This document shows, piece after piece, positions 18,035 through 26,708 of a stretch of DNA of 64,000 bases. Source of the stretch: Cryobacterium gelidum (GTDB lineage: Bacteria > Actinomycetota > Actinomycetes > Actinomycetales > Microbacteriaceae). Positions within the stretch are counted from its first letter, which is position 1. Each line of letters opens with the position of its first letter. Below the pieces are notes generated by a model. The model saw only the letters and a program-made list of their open reading frames with translations. It was not told the origin of the DNA and did not search any database. Location of the stretch: assembly GCF_004403985.1 (NCBI RefSeq), contig NZ_SOHL01000013.1:62001-126000 (forward strand), read 5' to 3'. A program made the translations under genes and the position numbers.

Positions 18035-19153
18035 TCAGGCCTCGCCAAAGCCCGCTTCGATGGCCTCGACGAGTTCTTCGCGGTCTTCCAGCGGCAGGAA
18101 CGCAGCGTGGGCCGCGTTGAGCTGGAAGGTCTCGAGGTCGCCGAGGTCGTAGCCGAAGGCGTCGGAGAGCAGGGCGAGTTCCTGGGTGAGGGTCGTATCG
18201 CTCATCAGACGATTGTCGGTGTTGACGGTGACCTTGAAGCCGAGCTGGTAGAGCAGGTCGAACGGGTGGTCGAAGAGTTCCTCGCCCCAGGCGGCGACCG
18301 CTCCGGTCTGCAGGTTCGAGGAGGGGCTCAGTTCGAGCGTGATCTCGCGGTCACGCACCCACTGGGCCACCGGGCCCAGGGTGACGAAGGTGTTGTCGTC
18401 GTCCTGGCGTTCGATGGTGACGTCTTCAGCCAGACGTACACCGTGGCCGAGGCGCAGCGCGCGGCCGTCGAACAGGGCGCCGCGGATACTGTCGAGGCCG
18501 TCCGCCTCGCCGGCATGCACGGTGACCGGCATGAATTCGCGCGCCAGCAGGTCGAAGGCGGCGCTGTGATTGCCGGCAGGGAAGCCGGCCTCAGCGCCGG
18601 CGATGTCGAAGCCGACGACACCGTCGAAACGGTAACGCACGGCGAGTTCGGCGATTTCGAGGCCGCGGTTCGCATGGCGCATGGCGGTGATGAGCTGGCC
18701 GATGCGGATGCTGCGGCCCGACTGCTCGACGTTCTCGATGCCCGCTTCGATTCCGTCCTGCACGGCCTCGACGACCTCGTTGAGGGTGAGGCCGCGGGCC
18801 AGATGCTGCTCGGGAGCCCAACGGATCTCGCCGTAGATGACGCCGTCGTCGGCGAGGTCCTCGACGAATTCGCGGGCGACCCGGCTGAGACCCTCGCGGG
18901 TTTGCATAACAGCGGTGGTGACGTCAAAGGTCTTGAGGTATTCCACGAGCGAGCCGGCATTGGACTGGTCGGAAAACCATTCACCGAGCGCGTCGGCATC
19001 CGTTGTGGGCAGCCCGAACCCGATGGCATCGGCTAGTTCGATGATGGACTGCGGGCGCAGCCCGCCGTCCAGATGGTCGTGCAGCGACACCTTGGGCAGG
19101 GTGTTTATGCTCGTGCCGCCGCCAGGCATAAGGAATTCCTCGATCAAAGTCAT
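18035..19153 (-). CDS. add: Adenosine deaminase
   Basis: The enzyme converts (deoxy)adenosine to (deoxy)inosine in the cytosol. The 372-residue protein shows the zinc-binding LHDHLDGGLRP (His25, His27), VHAGEADG with a zinc histidine and catalytic glutamate region, LGHGVRL, and NTDNRLMS with the zinc-binding aspartate. The family order of these four motifs is intact. A GAGGAG ribosome site stands 9 bases before ATG 19153. It supplies inosine to the phosphorylase at 14241 and heads a leftward group with PTS IIA and IIB. Confidence 0.95.
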   Translation of the reverse strand: MTLIEEFLMPGGGTSINTLPKVSLHDHLDGGLRPQSIIELADAIGFGLPTTDADALGEWFSDQSNAGSLVEYLKTFDVTTAVMQTREGLSRVAREFVEDLADDGVIYGEIRWAPEQHLARGLTLNEVVEAVQDGIEAGIENVEQSGRSIRIGQLITAMRHANRGLEIAELAVRYRFDGVVGFDIAGAEAGFPAGNHSAAFDLLAREFMPVTVHAGEADGLDSIRGALFDGRALRLGHGVRLAEDVTIERQDDDNTFVTLGPVAQWVRDREITLELSPSSNLQTGAVAAWGEELFDHPFDLLYQLGFKVTVNTDNRLMSDTTLTQELALLSDAFGYDLGDLETFQLNAAHAAFLPLEDREELVEAIEAGFGEA

Positions 19154-19409
19154 ACGAACAAGCTCCTCGATGCCGGTAGCGGGTGTGAACTACAACCGCC
19201 CGCCCAGCATATCGGAGCAGCTCTGAACGGACCGTGAGAAACCCGGCAAACGTCTGGCTCTGCACCGCCCGGACACGGCCGCCCGTGTGATCGACCCGCT
19301 GGCGAGGGCGCCACACCACAACCGTGAATCCGCCCCGGACCGCGGGGCGCCGCGTGACTTCCCCAAGCCGACCGGGTTGGATAGATCACCACGACAAACC
19401 GGGAGCCCC

Positions 19410-20393
19410 ATGCCGAAGACCACCCGAGCCAGAATCAACAGACCGCTCCCCGACATTCAGATTCCCGACCTGCACGGCAAGGTCGCCGTCGTCACCGGGG
19501 CCAACAGCGGCCTCGGATTCGGTCTCACCGGGCGCCTCGCGCGGGCGGGCGCCGAGGTCATTCTCGCCGTGCGCAACAAGGAGAAGGGCGCCGAGGCCGT
19601 GGCGCGCATTCGCAGGCAGACCCCGGAGGCGACCCTCACCATCCGTCATCTCGATCTGGCCTCACTCTCCAGCGTCACCGATTTCAGCGACGAACTCGTG
19701 CGCGAGGCGCGCCCGATCGACATTCTGCTCAACAACGCCGGACTCATGATGCCGCCGGTTCGCGACGAAACCGAAGACGGGTTTGAGCTGCAATTCGGCA
19801 CCAACCACCTCGGCCATTTCGCGCTCACCGCCCACCTCCTACCGCTGCTGCGCGCAGCCGGAACGAGCCGGGTCGTGAGCCTCTCGAGCCTGATCGCCCG
19901 CACCGGGCGCCTCGACTTCGACGACCTGCAAGGCCTGCGCTACCGGGCGCACCGCGCCTACGGACTCTCCAAACTCGCCACGCTCATGTTCGCTCGGGAA
20001 CTCAACCGGCGCAGCATCGCCGGTACTTGGGGCGTGCGCAGCATCGCCGCACACCCGGGCGCGACCGTCACCAACCTGCAGATCACCGGCCCCACACACA
20101 AAGGCGCGTCGGCCCGGGTTTTTCTCGCCGCTAACGCGGCCTCGCACCGTATCGGCTGGATCTGGCAACAGATCGACCAGGGCATCCTGCCGGCCCTCTA
20201 CGCGGCCACAAGCCCGGCGGCGGCCGGCGGCGGCTATTACGGACCCGGCGGATTCGGCGAACTCACCGGCGCCCCCGCTCCCGCCAAGTTGCCGCCGCGA
20301 TCGCTCGATGAAGCAGCTGCCCGCCGCCTCTGGTCGATCTCGGAGGAACTCACGAACATGACGTACCCGACCGGGCAGATCAGCTGTCGATGA
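19410..20393 (+). CDS. Short-chain dehydrogenase/reductase (retinol-dehydrogenase-like)
   Basis: This 327-residue SDR has the NAD(P)-binding TGANSGLG starting at residue 29, the NNAG motif near 108, and the catalytic Ser159/160 and YGLSK (Tyr184, Lys188). The sequence [24 protein letters not shown] and the C-terminal [10 protein letters not shown] match the oxidoreductases related to retinol dehydrogenase/WW-domain oxidoreductase common in actinobacteria. ATG 19410 is preceded by GGGAG. Its last 14 bases overlap the end of the convergent hydrolase gene. The substrate is unknown. Confidence 0.88.
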   Translation: MPKTTRARINRPLPDIQIPDLHGKVAVVTGANSGLGFGLTGRLARAGAEVILAVRNKEKGAEAVARIRRQTPEATLTIRHLDLASLSSVTDFSDELVREARPIDILLNNAGLMMPPVRDETEDGFELQFGTNHLGHFALTAHLLPLLRAAGTSRVVSLSSLIARTGRLDFDDLQGLRYRAHRAYGLSKLATLMFARELNRRSIAGTWGVRSIAAHPGATVTNLQITGPTHKGASARVFLAANAASHRIGWIWQQIDQGILPALYAATSPAAAGGGYYGPGGFGELTGAPAPAKLPPRSLDEAAARRLWSISEELTNMTYPTGQISCR

Positions 20394-21219
20394 CCTTCAC
20401 GAGCACGCGGGCCAGCCGTTTGCGAATGATGTGGTCGTTGGCCTCGACGCGGTGCATGGTGACGTGGCGCATCCGCTCAATAATGGTCATGCTGCCCTGC
20501 GCGATGAACGCGTCAAGCGCTCCGTAGATCACGTCGACCGGCACCGTGAGGCTTGCAATGTCGCTCACCACGGTCTGCGATTCAATGCAGTGCTCCATCG
20601 ACCTGATGAACGGCGTCCAGGTCTTCTCGGTCAGCTCGAAGATACCCTTGGGCAGCAGGCGCGACAGGATCGCGGCGTTGGCGAGCGTGAATTCCTTGTT
20701 CGTGCGCAGAAAGTCGCAGGCGCGCAGGTATGCGCTGACCCGCGCCTTGACCCGCGGATCGCCGATGTCGCCCGGTGAGACGTAGACCGGCGGACCGACC
20801 AAGACCATGCGCGACACCGTGCCGCGCCCGGCCAGACGCCGCCAGAATGTCGCGACAAGGCCCTGTCGCTCCATCGCCGCGTAGCGCGTGCTGATCAGGC
20901 TGCCGAGTGAGTGGCCGACGAGCACAAACGGCTCGCGCAATTTCAGAGAGCGGATGGTCGCGGCCAAGGCCCGGACGTGATCCTCCAGCCGGTATTCGCA
21001 TCCGTCCGGTGCCGGCGACTGCCCGAACCCGAGAATGTCGACCGCGATCACCCGGTGGTTCGGAGTCAGCAGCGGGATGACCGCGTAAAAGGTGACCGAC
21101 GACGACGCGATACCGTGCACCAGAATCACGACCGGGCCGGTGCCGGAATCCGTTGCGATATGCAACAGCGGCCGGCGCGACCGACGCGCCTTGCGCATCC
21201 GCTCCATCCACCAAGTCAT
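20380..21219 (-). CDS. Alpha/beta hydrolase
   Basis: This 279-residue alpha/beta-hydrolase-fold protein has the oxyanion segment LVHGIASSS near residue 35, the strand DILGFGQSP, the nucleophile elbow GHSLGS near residue 103, a likely catalytic acid in [10 protein letters not shown] and a final histidine in EANDHIIRK. There is no signal peptide. A cap insert rich in charged residues (about 115-200) differs from better-known esterases, so the substrate cannot be proposed. It is divergent from the DUF4349 lipoprotein gene. Confidence 0.85.
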   Translation of the reverse strand: MTWWMERMRKARRSRRPLLHIATDSGTGPVVILVHGIASSSVTFYAVIPLLTPNHRVIAVDILGFGQSPAPDGCEYRLEDHVRALAATIRSLKLREPFVLVGHSLGSLISTRYAAMERQGLVATFWRRLAGRGTVSRMVLVGPPVYVSPGDIGDPRVKARVSAYLRACDFLRTNKEFTLANAAILSRLLPKGIFELTEKTWTPFIRSMEHCIESQTVVSDIASLTVPVDVIYGALDAFIAQGSMTIIERMRHVTMHRVEANDHIIRKRLARVLVKVIDS

Positions 21220-21359
21220 ACGTAATTATCGTCTGCTGCACCGAATCGGCGGGGTGAACCGTCGACCCGCACTGTGCGGTCAACCATCGAGTCTCAATTG
21301 TGATCCGACTCCCAGACTGCCTCCAGACAGTGGCCGCATGCGCGCCGGTACGGTGAATC

Positions 21360-22220
21360 ATGAGACGAACTTGGGGTGTGACCGCGGTTCTGCTGACGGC
21401 TGTGCTGTTGGCCGGGTGCACGGGTTCCAGCAACTCGGTAAGCACCGATTCGTCGGGGAGCAGCTCCGGCGGCGTCGTTCCGGCCGAGGGCGACCGCGTT
21501 GCCGAGGGCAGCCGCGTCACCGGCACCACCAGCGACGTGAACACCGCCAACCGCGACGTCGTCACCACCGGATCCCTCTCGATCACGGCCACCGACCCGG
21601 TCGCAGCGAGCGAGTCGGCCGTCACGATCACCGAACAGGCCGGCGGACGGGTGGACAGTCGCAGCGAGAACCCGGCCACCGGGATTCAACCGGCGAGCGC
21701 GAATCTGTCCCTGCGCATTCCCTCTGACGAACTCGACCGCACCCTCGCCGAGTTGAAGACGCTCGGCCGGCTCAACTTCGTCACGCTCACCGCGCAGGAC
21801 GTCACCCAGCAAAGCCAGGACCTCGACGCCCGGATCACCGCGCTGACAACCTCGGTCGACCGACTGCTCGCGTTGATGGCCTCGGCCACGAGCACGACCG
21901 ACCTGATCAGCATCGAAAGTGCGCTGTCGAGTCGGCAGGGTGAGCGTGAAAGTCTGCAGTCCCAGCGCGACCTCCTTGCCGACCAGATCGACTACTCGAC
22001 CGTGCAGCTGGAGCTGGTCGCGGAGGGCACCGTCGCGCCGGGCGGCCCCGATAACTTCTGGAGTGGAATCGTCACCGGCTGGACCGCGCTCGTGACCGCG
22101 CTCGGCGGCTTGCTGGTTGCCCTCGGCGTGGCGCTGCCCTGGCTAGTCGTGCTGGCGATTTTGGGAGCAATTGTGTCTCTGATCGTTCGGGTGTTCGCGC
22201 GCCGGCGCAAGGCTGCATAG
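21360..22220 (+). CDS. DUF4349-type lipoprotein with C-terminal membrane anchor
   Basis: This 286-residue protein has a lipoprotein signal (VLLTAVLLAGC) with the lipidated Cys near residue 20. A Ser/Gly-rich linker is followed by the region NRDVVTTGSLSITATDPVAA and a coiled-coil-like stretch (about residues 130-205), the usual DUF4349 plan. One long hydrophobic segment near residues 240-275 and an RRRK tail follow. It would thus be tethered at both ends outside the membrane. The function of the family is unknown. It is 10 bases upstream of the acyl-CoA dehydrogenase gene. Confidence 0.85.
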   Translation: MRRTWGVTAVLLTAVLLAGCTGSSNSVSTDSSGSSSGGVVPAEGDRVAEGSRVTGTTSDVNTANRDVVTTGSLSITATDPVAASESAVTITEQAGGRVDSRSENPATGIQPASANLSLRIPSDELDRTLAELKTLGRLNFVTLTAQDVTQQSQDLDARITALTTSVDRLLALMASATSTTDLISIESALSSRQGERESLQSQRDLLADQIDYSTVQLELVAEGTVAPGGPDNFWSGIVTGWTALVTALGGLLVALGVALPWLVVLAILGAIVSLIVRVFARRRKAA

Positions 22221-22230
22221 GCTTGTCCAT

Positions 22231-23499
22231 GTGACCGAGTTTTCCCCTGCCCCAGCCCTGCCCGAAACGCTTCCGGCGGCGTCCGTTCTTGTACCCAGAG
22301 GCGACGAAAAGGCGGCGGTGAGAACACCGGCACAGACCGACCTTCTCCTGTCGGCGGAGCTGCTGGCGGGCATCCGCTCGCGGGCCGCCGGGTACGACCA
22401 GGCCAACACTTTCTTCACCGACGACCTCGACGAGCTCGTCGCGGCCGGTTACCTGCGCTCCCTCGTGCCCGCAGAATTCGGCGGGCTCGGCCGCACCCTG
22501 CAGCAGACCGCGCGCGCGCAGACGCGGCTCGCCGCGCACGCCCCGGCCACCGCCCTCGCCGTGAACATGCACCTCATCTGGACCGGCGTCGCCGCGAGCC
22601 TGCACGCTCAGGGCGACCACTCGCTCGATTTTCTGCTCGAGGAGGCCGGCCGCGGCGAAATCTTCGGCTTCGGCGTGAGCGAACCCGGCAACGACCTCGT
22701 TCTGTTCGGTTCGACCACGGATGCCCGACCCCAGCCCGGCGGCGGCTACCGGTTCACCGGCACCAAGGTTTTCACCTCCCTCTCCCCCGTCTGGACCAGG
22801 CTCGGCACCCTCGGTCTGGACTGCTCGGACCCGACCGCACCCTTGATCGTCTGGGCTTTTCTCGACCGAGCGGATGCCGGCATCCGCTCGAAAGATGACT
22901 GGGACACCCTCGGCATGCGCGCCAGCCAGAGCCAGAGCACCCTGCTCGACGGTGCGCTGGCGGGCCCCGACCGGGTCGTGCGGCGGCTGCCGGTTGGCCC
23001 GAACGGCGACCCGCTGGTGGCCGGCATCTTCGCCAACTTTGAAATTCTGCTCAGTGCCGTCTATACCGGAATCGGCCAGCGCGCGCTCGAACTCGCGGCC
23101 CTGGCGGCGCATCAGCGCACGTCACGCAAGAACGACGGGCGCACGCACGCGCAGGATCCGGTGGCACGCTGGCGCGTGGGCGACCTCGTCATCGCGATGG
23201 ACGGCATCTACCCGCAGATCGACGCCCTCGCGCGCGCGGTCGACGAGCAGACCTGGGAAGTCGGGCCCGCCTGGTTCGCCCAGCTGTCCGGGCTCAAGTA
23301 TCGGGCCATCCAGAACGCCAAGTTTGTCGTCGACACCGCCGTGCAGGTCGTCGGCGGCTCCGCCTACACCGCAAGCTCCGAACTGGCGCGGCTCTACCGC
23401 GACGTGCTCGCGGGCTTCTTCCACCCCTCCGACGCGGACTCCGCGCACGCAACCGCCGCAGCATCCGTTTTGGGACCCCTCGATGTGCGCACCTCATGA
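22231..23499 (+). CDS. Acyl-CoA dehydrogenase family protein
   Basis: This 422-residue flavoprotein of the acyl-CoA dehydrogenase superfamily starts with GTG 22231. It has the N-terminal helical domain (LVPAEFGGLGRTLQQ), the beta domain with GFGVSEPGNDL and FTGTKVFTSLSP, and a C-terminal helical domain with VQVVGGSAYTASSELARLYRD. The ending RDVLAGFFHPSDADSAHA resembles the branch containing DszC-like flavin-dependent oxidases more than beta-oxidation enzymes, and no clear catalytic glutamate was identified. It ends in a 4-base overlap with the ThrE gene, indicating translational coupling. Confidence 0.85.
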   Translation: MTEFSPAPALPETLPAASVLVPRGDEKAAVRTPAQTDLLLSAELLAGIRSRAAGYDQANTFFTDDLDELVAAGYLRSLVPAEFGGLGRTLQQTARAQTRLAAHAPATALAVNMHLIWTGVAASLHAQGDHSLDFLLEEAGRGEIFGFGVSEPGNDLVLFGSTTDARPQPGGGYRFTGTKVFTSLSPVWTRLGTLGLDCSDPTAPLIVWAFLDRADAGIRSKDDWDTLGMRASQSQSTLLDGALAGPDRVVRRLPVGPNGDPLVAGIFANFEILLSAVYTGIGQRALELAALAAHQRTSRKNDGRTHAQDPVARWRVGDLVIAMDGIYPQIDALARAVDEQTWEVGPAWFAQLSGLKYRAIQNAKFVVDTAVQVVGGSAYTASSELARLYRDVLAGFFHPSDADSAHATAAASVLGPLDVRTS

Positions 23500-24842
23500 G
23501 TTTTAGCAAAACCACCGCCATCTCCCTCGACCACGCCGGCTACACCCGGGCGGTGCTCGACCTCACCATGCGCCTCGCCGAGGTGATCTTCACCGCCGGC
23601 GCCGGCGCCGAAGACGCGACCGCCGCCATGATCGCGCTGACCCGCGCGTATGGGCTCAAGGGCACCGACGCGAATATCACGCACACGACCATCACGCTGA
23701 CGCAGGAAGATGCGTTCACACACGAGTCGATCATCCGCAGCCGCAACGTGAAGTACCGCACTCTCGACTATTCCAAGCTCACCGCGACGTCGGAGCTCAT
23801 CGCCGACATCATCGAGAAGCCGATCGAGGTCGCCGAAGCCCGGAAAATTCTGGCGACGATTGTGAGCTCGAAGCCGCAGGTGCCCAAGCAGTGGCGCCGC
23901 ATCGGCTGGAGCCTGGTCGGAACGGGCGCCGCCGTGCTCATCGGCGCCGGACCCACCGTGATCATCGCCGCGTTCATCGCCACCTGGATCATCGACTGGA
24001 TCACCTCGGTGCTGGACCACCGCCAGGTTCCGCTCTTCTATCAGACCGTCGTCGGGGGCGCGATCGGCCCGATCGTCGCCGCGATCGTCGGGCTGATCGA
24101 CCCCACCGCGAACCCTTCGCTCGTGGTCGTCGCGACCATCATCATGCTCCTGGCCGGCGTGACCACGTTCGGCGCCGTGCATGACACACTCTCGGGGTTT
24201 TACCTCACCGGCACCGCCCGAATGGTGGAGGCCCTGCTCATCACTGCCGGTCTGGTCACCGGGGTGTCCGGCTCCGCGCTCTTCCTGGCCCGGTTCGGGC
24301 TGCTGCTTGAGATCGATTCGAACCCGATTGTGACGCTGGGCGTTCTGCCGGTGCTGCTCGTGGCAGCGATTGTGATCGTGATCGGCTTTGCGCTCGCCGT
24401 GCAGGTGCCGTGGCGCGCGGTCTGGGTGGTCTGCGTGCTCGGTGCCCTCGCCGAATTTCTGTTCGTCGCGGCCTTGGCCGGCGGATTCGGACTGGTGTGG
24501 GCCTCGGCGGCGAGCGCCCTCGGCGTCGGGCTGTTGGCCGCAGTCACCGCCCGCATCGTGCGCACCCCGCCGCTGGTCATCATGGTCACGGCTCTCGTGC
24601 CGCTGGTGCCGGGACTCACCCTGTTCCGTGGGCTGCTCATGCTCTCGGAGGGCGACATCAACGGGTTGCTCTCCCTGCTCACGGCGGCGGGTATCGCGAT
24701 GGCCCTGGCGGCCGGTGCCCTGCTGTCACAGTACGTCGTTCAGATCGTGTGGGGACCGGCCCGCCGGCTGCAGCGGCGCTTCGTCGGCCCGCTCATGGCT
24801 CTGCCGGTGCGGCTCGGCCGGGATTCCACCAAGCGCATCTAA
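23496..24842 (+). CDS. thrE: Threonine/serine exporter family protein (ThrE)
   Basis: This 448-residue membrane protein joins an N-terminal ThrE domain (soluble part residues 1-130, then five helices) to a C-terminal ThrE_2-type five-helix unit. The N-terminal YTRAVLDLTMRLAEVIFTAGAGAEDAT and SGFYLTGTARMVEALLITAGLVTG are characteristic. In Corynebacterium ThrE exports threonine and serine. About ten membrane segments can be traced between residues 135 and 425, and the end is basic. The start overlaps the preceding acyl-CoA dehydrogenase gene (ATGA), so both are likely in one transcript. Confidence 0.9.
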   Translation: MSFSKTTAISLDHAGYTRAVLDLTMRLAEVIFTAGAGAEDATAAMIALTRAYGLKGTDANITHTTITLTQEDAFTHESIIRSRNVKYRTLDYSKLTATSELIADIIEKPIEVAEARKILATIVSSKPQVPKQWRRIGWSLVGTGAAVLIGAGPTVIIAAFIATWIIDWITSVLDHRQVPLFYQTVVGGAIGPIVAAIVGLIDPTANPSLVVVATIIMLLAGVTTFGAVHDTLSGFYLTGTARMVEALLITAGLVTGVSGSALFLARFGLLLEIDSNPIVTLGVLPVLLVAAIVIVIGFALAVQVPWRAVWVVCVLGALAEFLFVAALAGGFGLVWASAASALGVGLLAAVTARIVRTPPLVIMVTALVPLVPGLTLFRGLLMLSEGDINGLLSLLTAAGIAMALAAGALLSQYVVQIVWGPARRLQRRFVGPLMALPVRLGRDSTKRI

Positions 24843-24881
24843 CAGCCCTGGCCAGGGCCCTCGGTACGGACCCCGATACGG

Positions 24882-24926
24882 ACCTCGGTACGGTGGCGAA
24901 CGGACGCCGCCGCGACGTACCGAGGT
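24882..24926. terminator. Hairpin with short repeats downstream of thrE
   Basis: ACCTCGGTACG (24882-24892) is exactly complementary to CGTACCGAGGT (24916-24926), with a 23-base loop. Just before it the segment tcggtacggacc recurs in near-copies at about 24860-24895. It lies between thrE and the convergent small gene ending at 24939. No T-run follows on either strand. Confidence 0.5.
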
Positions 24927-24938
24927 CAATGCGACCGG

Positions 24939-25184
24939 TCAGTTGGGAACGTCGGCCTCGCCGTCGATTTCGGCCACGTCTTCTTCGACGAAGCGGTACG
25001 GGATGGGCTCTTCGGTCTCGCGACCGCGCTTGTAGGTGCGGCTGATGGTCTCGGTGTCTTCGACCGCCTCGAGTACGATCACGTCTTGGTAGGCACCGTC
25101 GGTATATTCCAGCTCTACCTCGGTTCCGGCGGCAATCGGGTTCGGACCAAACAGTACGGCCCGGTAGGTGGCGCTGTGGCTCAT
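24939..25184 (-). CDS. Small conserved-looking hypothetical protein
   Basis: This 81-residue acidic protein starts MSHSATYRAVLFGPNPIAAGTEVELEYTDGAYQDVIVLEAVEDTETISR when read in pieces, suggesting a small beta-rich fold without membrane segments or signal. ATG 25184 has GAAAGG about 9 bases upstream. The upstream in-frame stretch is cysteine-rich and unlikely to be translated. Codon use and the ribosome site support a real gene; I do not recognise the family. Confidence 0.65.
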   Translation of the reverse strand: MSHSATYRAVLFGPNPIAAGTEVELEYTDGAYQDVIVLEAVEDTETISRTYKRGRETEEPIPYRFVEEDVAEIDGEADVPN

Positions 25185-25375
25185 GACGGTGACCTTTCGA
25201 CGAGGTAGGGGTTCAGTGCAGCGACAGCATACGACACACCGGCAGTCATGCACAGGGCGACTCGTGCCTTGTTCTGCAGTTCAGCTCCCCGGTCGGGGAC
25301 GGAGATGCCGTTTGCGCTAAACCCGCGTATTCTCAAGGTGACGGGGCCCCACGGCTCGGCGCGAAGGAGTACATA

Positions 25376-25498
25376 ATGGCTGACAAATCACCGAAAAAGG
25401 ATGCAACCAAGAAGGTTGCCGACAAGTCCCTCAAGGAAAAGAGGGCCGATAAGAAGGCCAAGTCTGAAGAGACCGCTTCTCGGGCCCGCAAGAGCTAG
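25376..25498 (+). CDS. 40-residue lysine-rich protein
   Basis: A short gene begins at ATG 25376 and ends at TAG 25496-25498. It encodes 40 residues, about a third of them lysine, beginning MADKSPKKDATKKVADKS and ending with an alternating Lys/Ala/Glu helix. AAGGAG stands 6 bases before the start, one of the best ribosome sites in the window, and a very strong terminator follows at 25555. A nucleoid-, RNA- or ribosome-associated role is possible from charge alone. No family is recognised. Confidence 0.7.
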   Translation: MADKSPKKDATKKVADKSLKEKRADKKAKSEETASRARKS

Positions 25499-25554
25499 GT
25501 TCTGCATCTTCTCGGTACTGATTCAGTACCAGGCGCTGGAGCAGCAATCACGTG

Positions 25555-25587
25555 AGGTGCCGCCACGATCGTGGCGGCACCTTTTTT
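25555..25587 (+). terminator. Strong intrinsic terminator
   Basis: AGGTGCCGCCACGA (25555-25568) and TCGTGGCGGCACCT (25569-25582) form a perfect 28-base palindrome, in practice a 12-bp stem with a 4-base loop. T residues continue to 25587. It is placed to end the transcript of the 40-residue lysine-rich protein and to insulate the editing-domain gene at 25622. Confidence 0.92.
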
Positions 25588-25621
25588 CTCGCCACAGAAC
25601 ATCCGTTTGAAAGGACCAGCC

Positions 25622-26491
25622 ATGACCCTGCCCACCGACGACACCCGCGTGCTCTACCCGAGCGGCGCCGTCGACACCCAGGCGATCGTGGTGCACTCCG
25701 AGCCGCTGCGCGACGGACGCTTCGCCGTGCTGCTCGACGCGACCTGCATGCATCCGGTCGATGCGGGCTGGCCCGACCAGGGCCCCGATCTGGCCCTGCT
25801 GCACCACGGCGCCGCGTTCTGGCCGGTCGAGGATTGCATCGTGGGAGCCACCGACGGGTCGGCGCTGTACATCGGCGACGACATTCCGGTGGCCAAGGGA
25901 ACGCCCGGCTGGGCCTTCGTCGTGGTGCACGTGGTCGATGCGGCAGGACTCTCCTCCGGCGACACGGTCACCGTCGAGGTCGACGAAAGCCTGCGCGATG
26001 CCACGAGCGCCGGGCACACCAGCTGCCACCTGGCCGCGCTCGCCCTCAACGGCGCCCTTGCCGATCGCTGGAAGAAAGAGATACGGCCCGACGCCCTCGG
26101 CCACCCCGACTTCGACGCTCTCGCCATCCACGAGTCGCTGATCGGCCAGAACGCCTCCGTCGACACCTACCGTCTCGGCAAGTCGCTGCGTAAGAAGGGC
26201 TTCTCCGTCGAGGGCTTCGCCCAGGCGATCGAGTCAATCACCGCGACCGTCAACGCAACCCTCTTCGAATGGACAACAGGGGATGCCGCGGTGCGGATCG
26301 AGCGCGACGGCGATCGGCTCACCGATCGCCGTTACTGGGTCTGCGAACTGCCGGGAGCGAGCGTACGTATCCCGTGCGGCGGCACCCACGTTGAATCGCT
26401 CGGCACGCTCGGCGTCGTGACCGTAGCCCTCTCCCTGCATGACCTGGACGGAACAGACGTGCTCACCATGAACACGTCCGCCACGCGTTAG
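25622..26491 (+). CDS. AlaX-like alanyl-tRNA editing domain protein
   Basis: This 289-residue protein resembles the second additional (editing) domain of threonyl/alanyl-tRNA synthetases found free as AlaX. The zinc-site residues are present as GHTSCHL (His-x3-His) near residue 135 and CGGTHV near 255. The N-terminal half forms the beta-rich part found before the editing core. Such proteins clear mischarged Ser- or Gly-tRNA(Ala). A hydrolase acting on another substrate is also possible, because the first 110 residues are not strongly familiar. The start is supported by the AAAGGACC upstream. Confidence 0.78.
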   Translation: MTLPTDDTRVLYPSGAVDTQAIVVHSEPLRDGRFAVLLDATCMHPVDAGWPDQGPDLALLHHGAAFWPVEDCIVGATDGSALYIGDDIPVAKGTPGWAFVVVHVVDAAGLSSGDTVTVEVDESLRDATSAGHTSCHLAALALNGALADRWKKEIRPDALGHPDFDALAIHESLIGQNASVDTYRLGKSLRKKGFSVEGFAQAIESITATVNATLFEWTTGDAAVRIERDGDRLTDRRYWVCELPGASVRIPCGGTHVESLGTLGVVTVALSLHDLDGTDVLTMNTSATR

Positions 26492-26638
26492 CCCCGCACC
26501 CGCCTGCGCTCACTCTCCGACCCGCCTTCGCCGAGTTGAGGCCTGACGTTGCCTCGGCAGATAGCGCGAACCCATTTGTGCATTGAGAGCAATCTGGGAG
26601 GCAACCCTTACCCCACGACCCGCACTATGCATGGTTTT

Positions 26639-26658
26639 ATTGCAAGAGATTGCGCAAT
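26639..26658. promoter_or_regulatory. Possible operator upstream of acyl-CoA dehydrogenase gene
   Basis: The 20-base stretch ATTGCAAGAGATTGCGCAAT contains the 10-base palindrome ATTGCGCAAT (26649-26658) preceded by another ATTGC half-site, 50-70 bases before the start at 26709. The surrounding 100 bases are AT-richer than their neighbours, as expected for a promoter. No dedicated regulator gene lies nearby. The rest of 26492-26708 shows no gene. Confidence 0.3.
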
Positions 26659-26708
26659 TCCACGCATTGGCGCAGAATTTAGGGGTACCAGGTCAGAGAG
26701 GACCAGCC

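Noticed and set aside
24850-24900. Triple near-repeat of tcggtacggacc as an attachment site or iteron
   Set aside because: Only three imperfect copies, no integrase or replication gene nearby, and the last copy is better explained as one arm of the hairpin.
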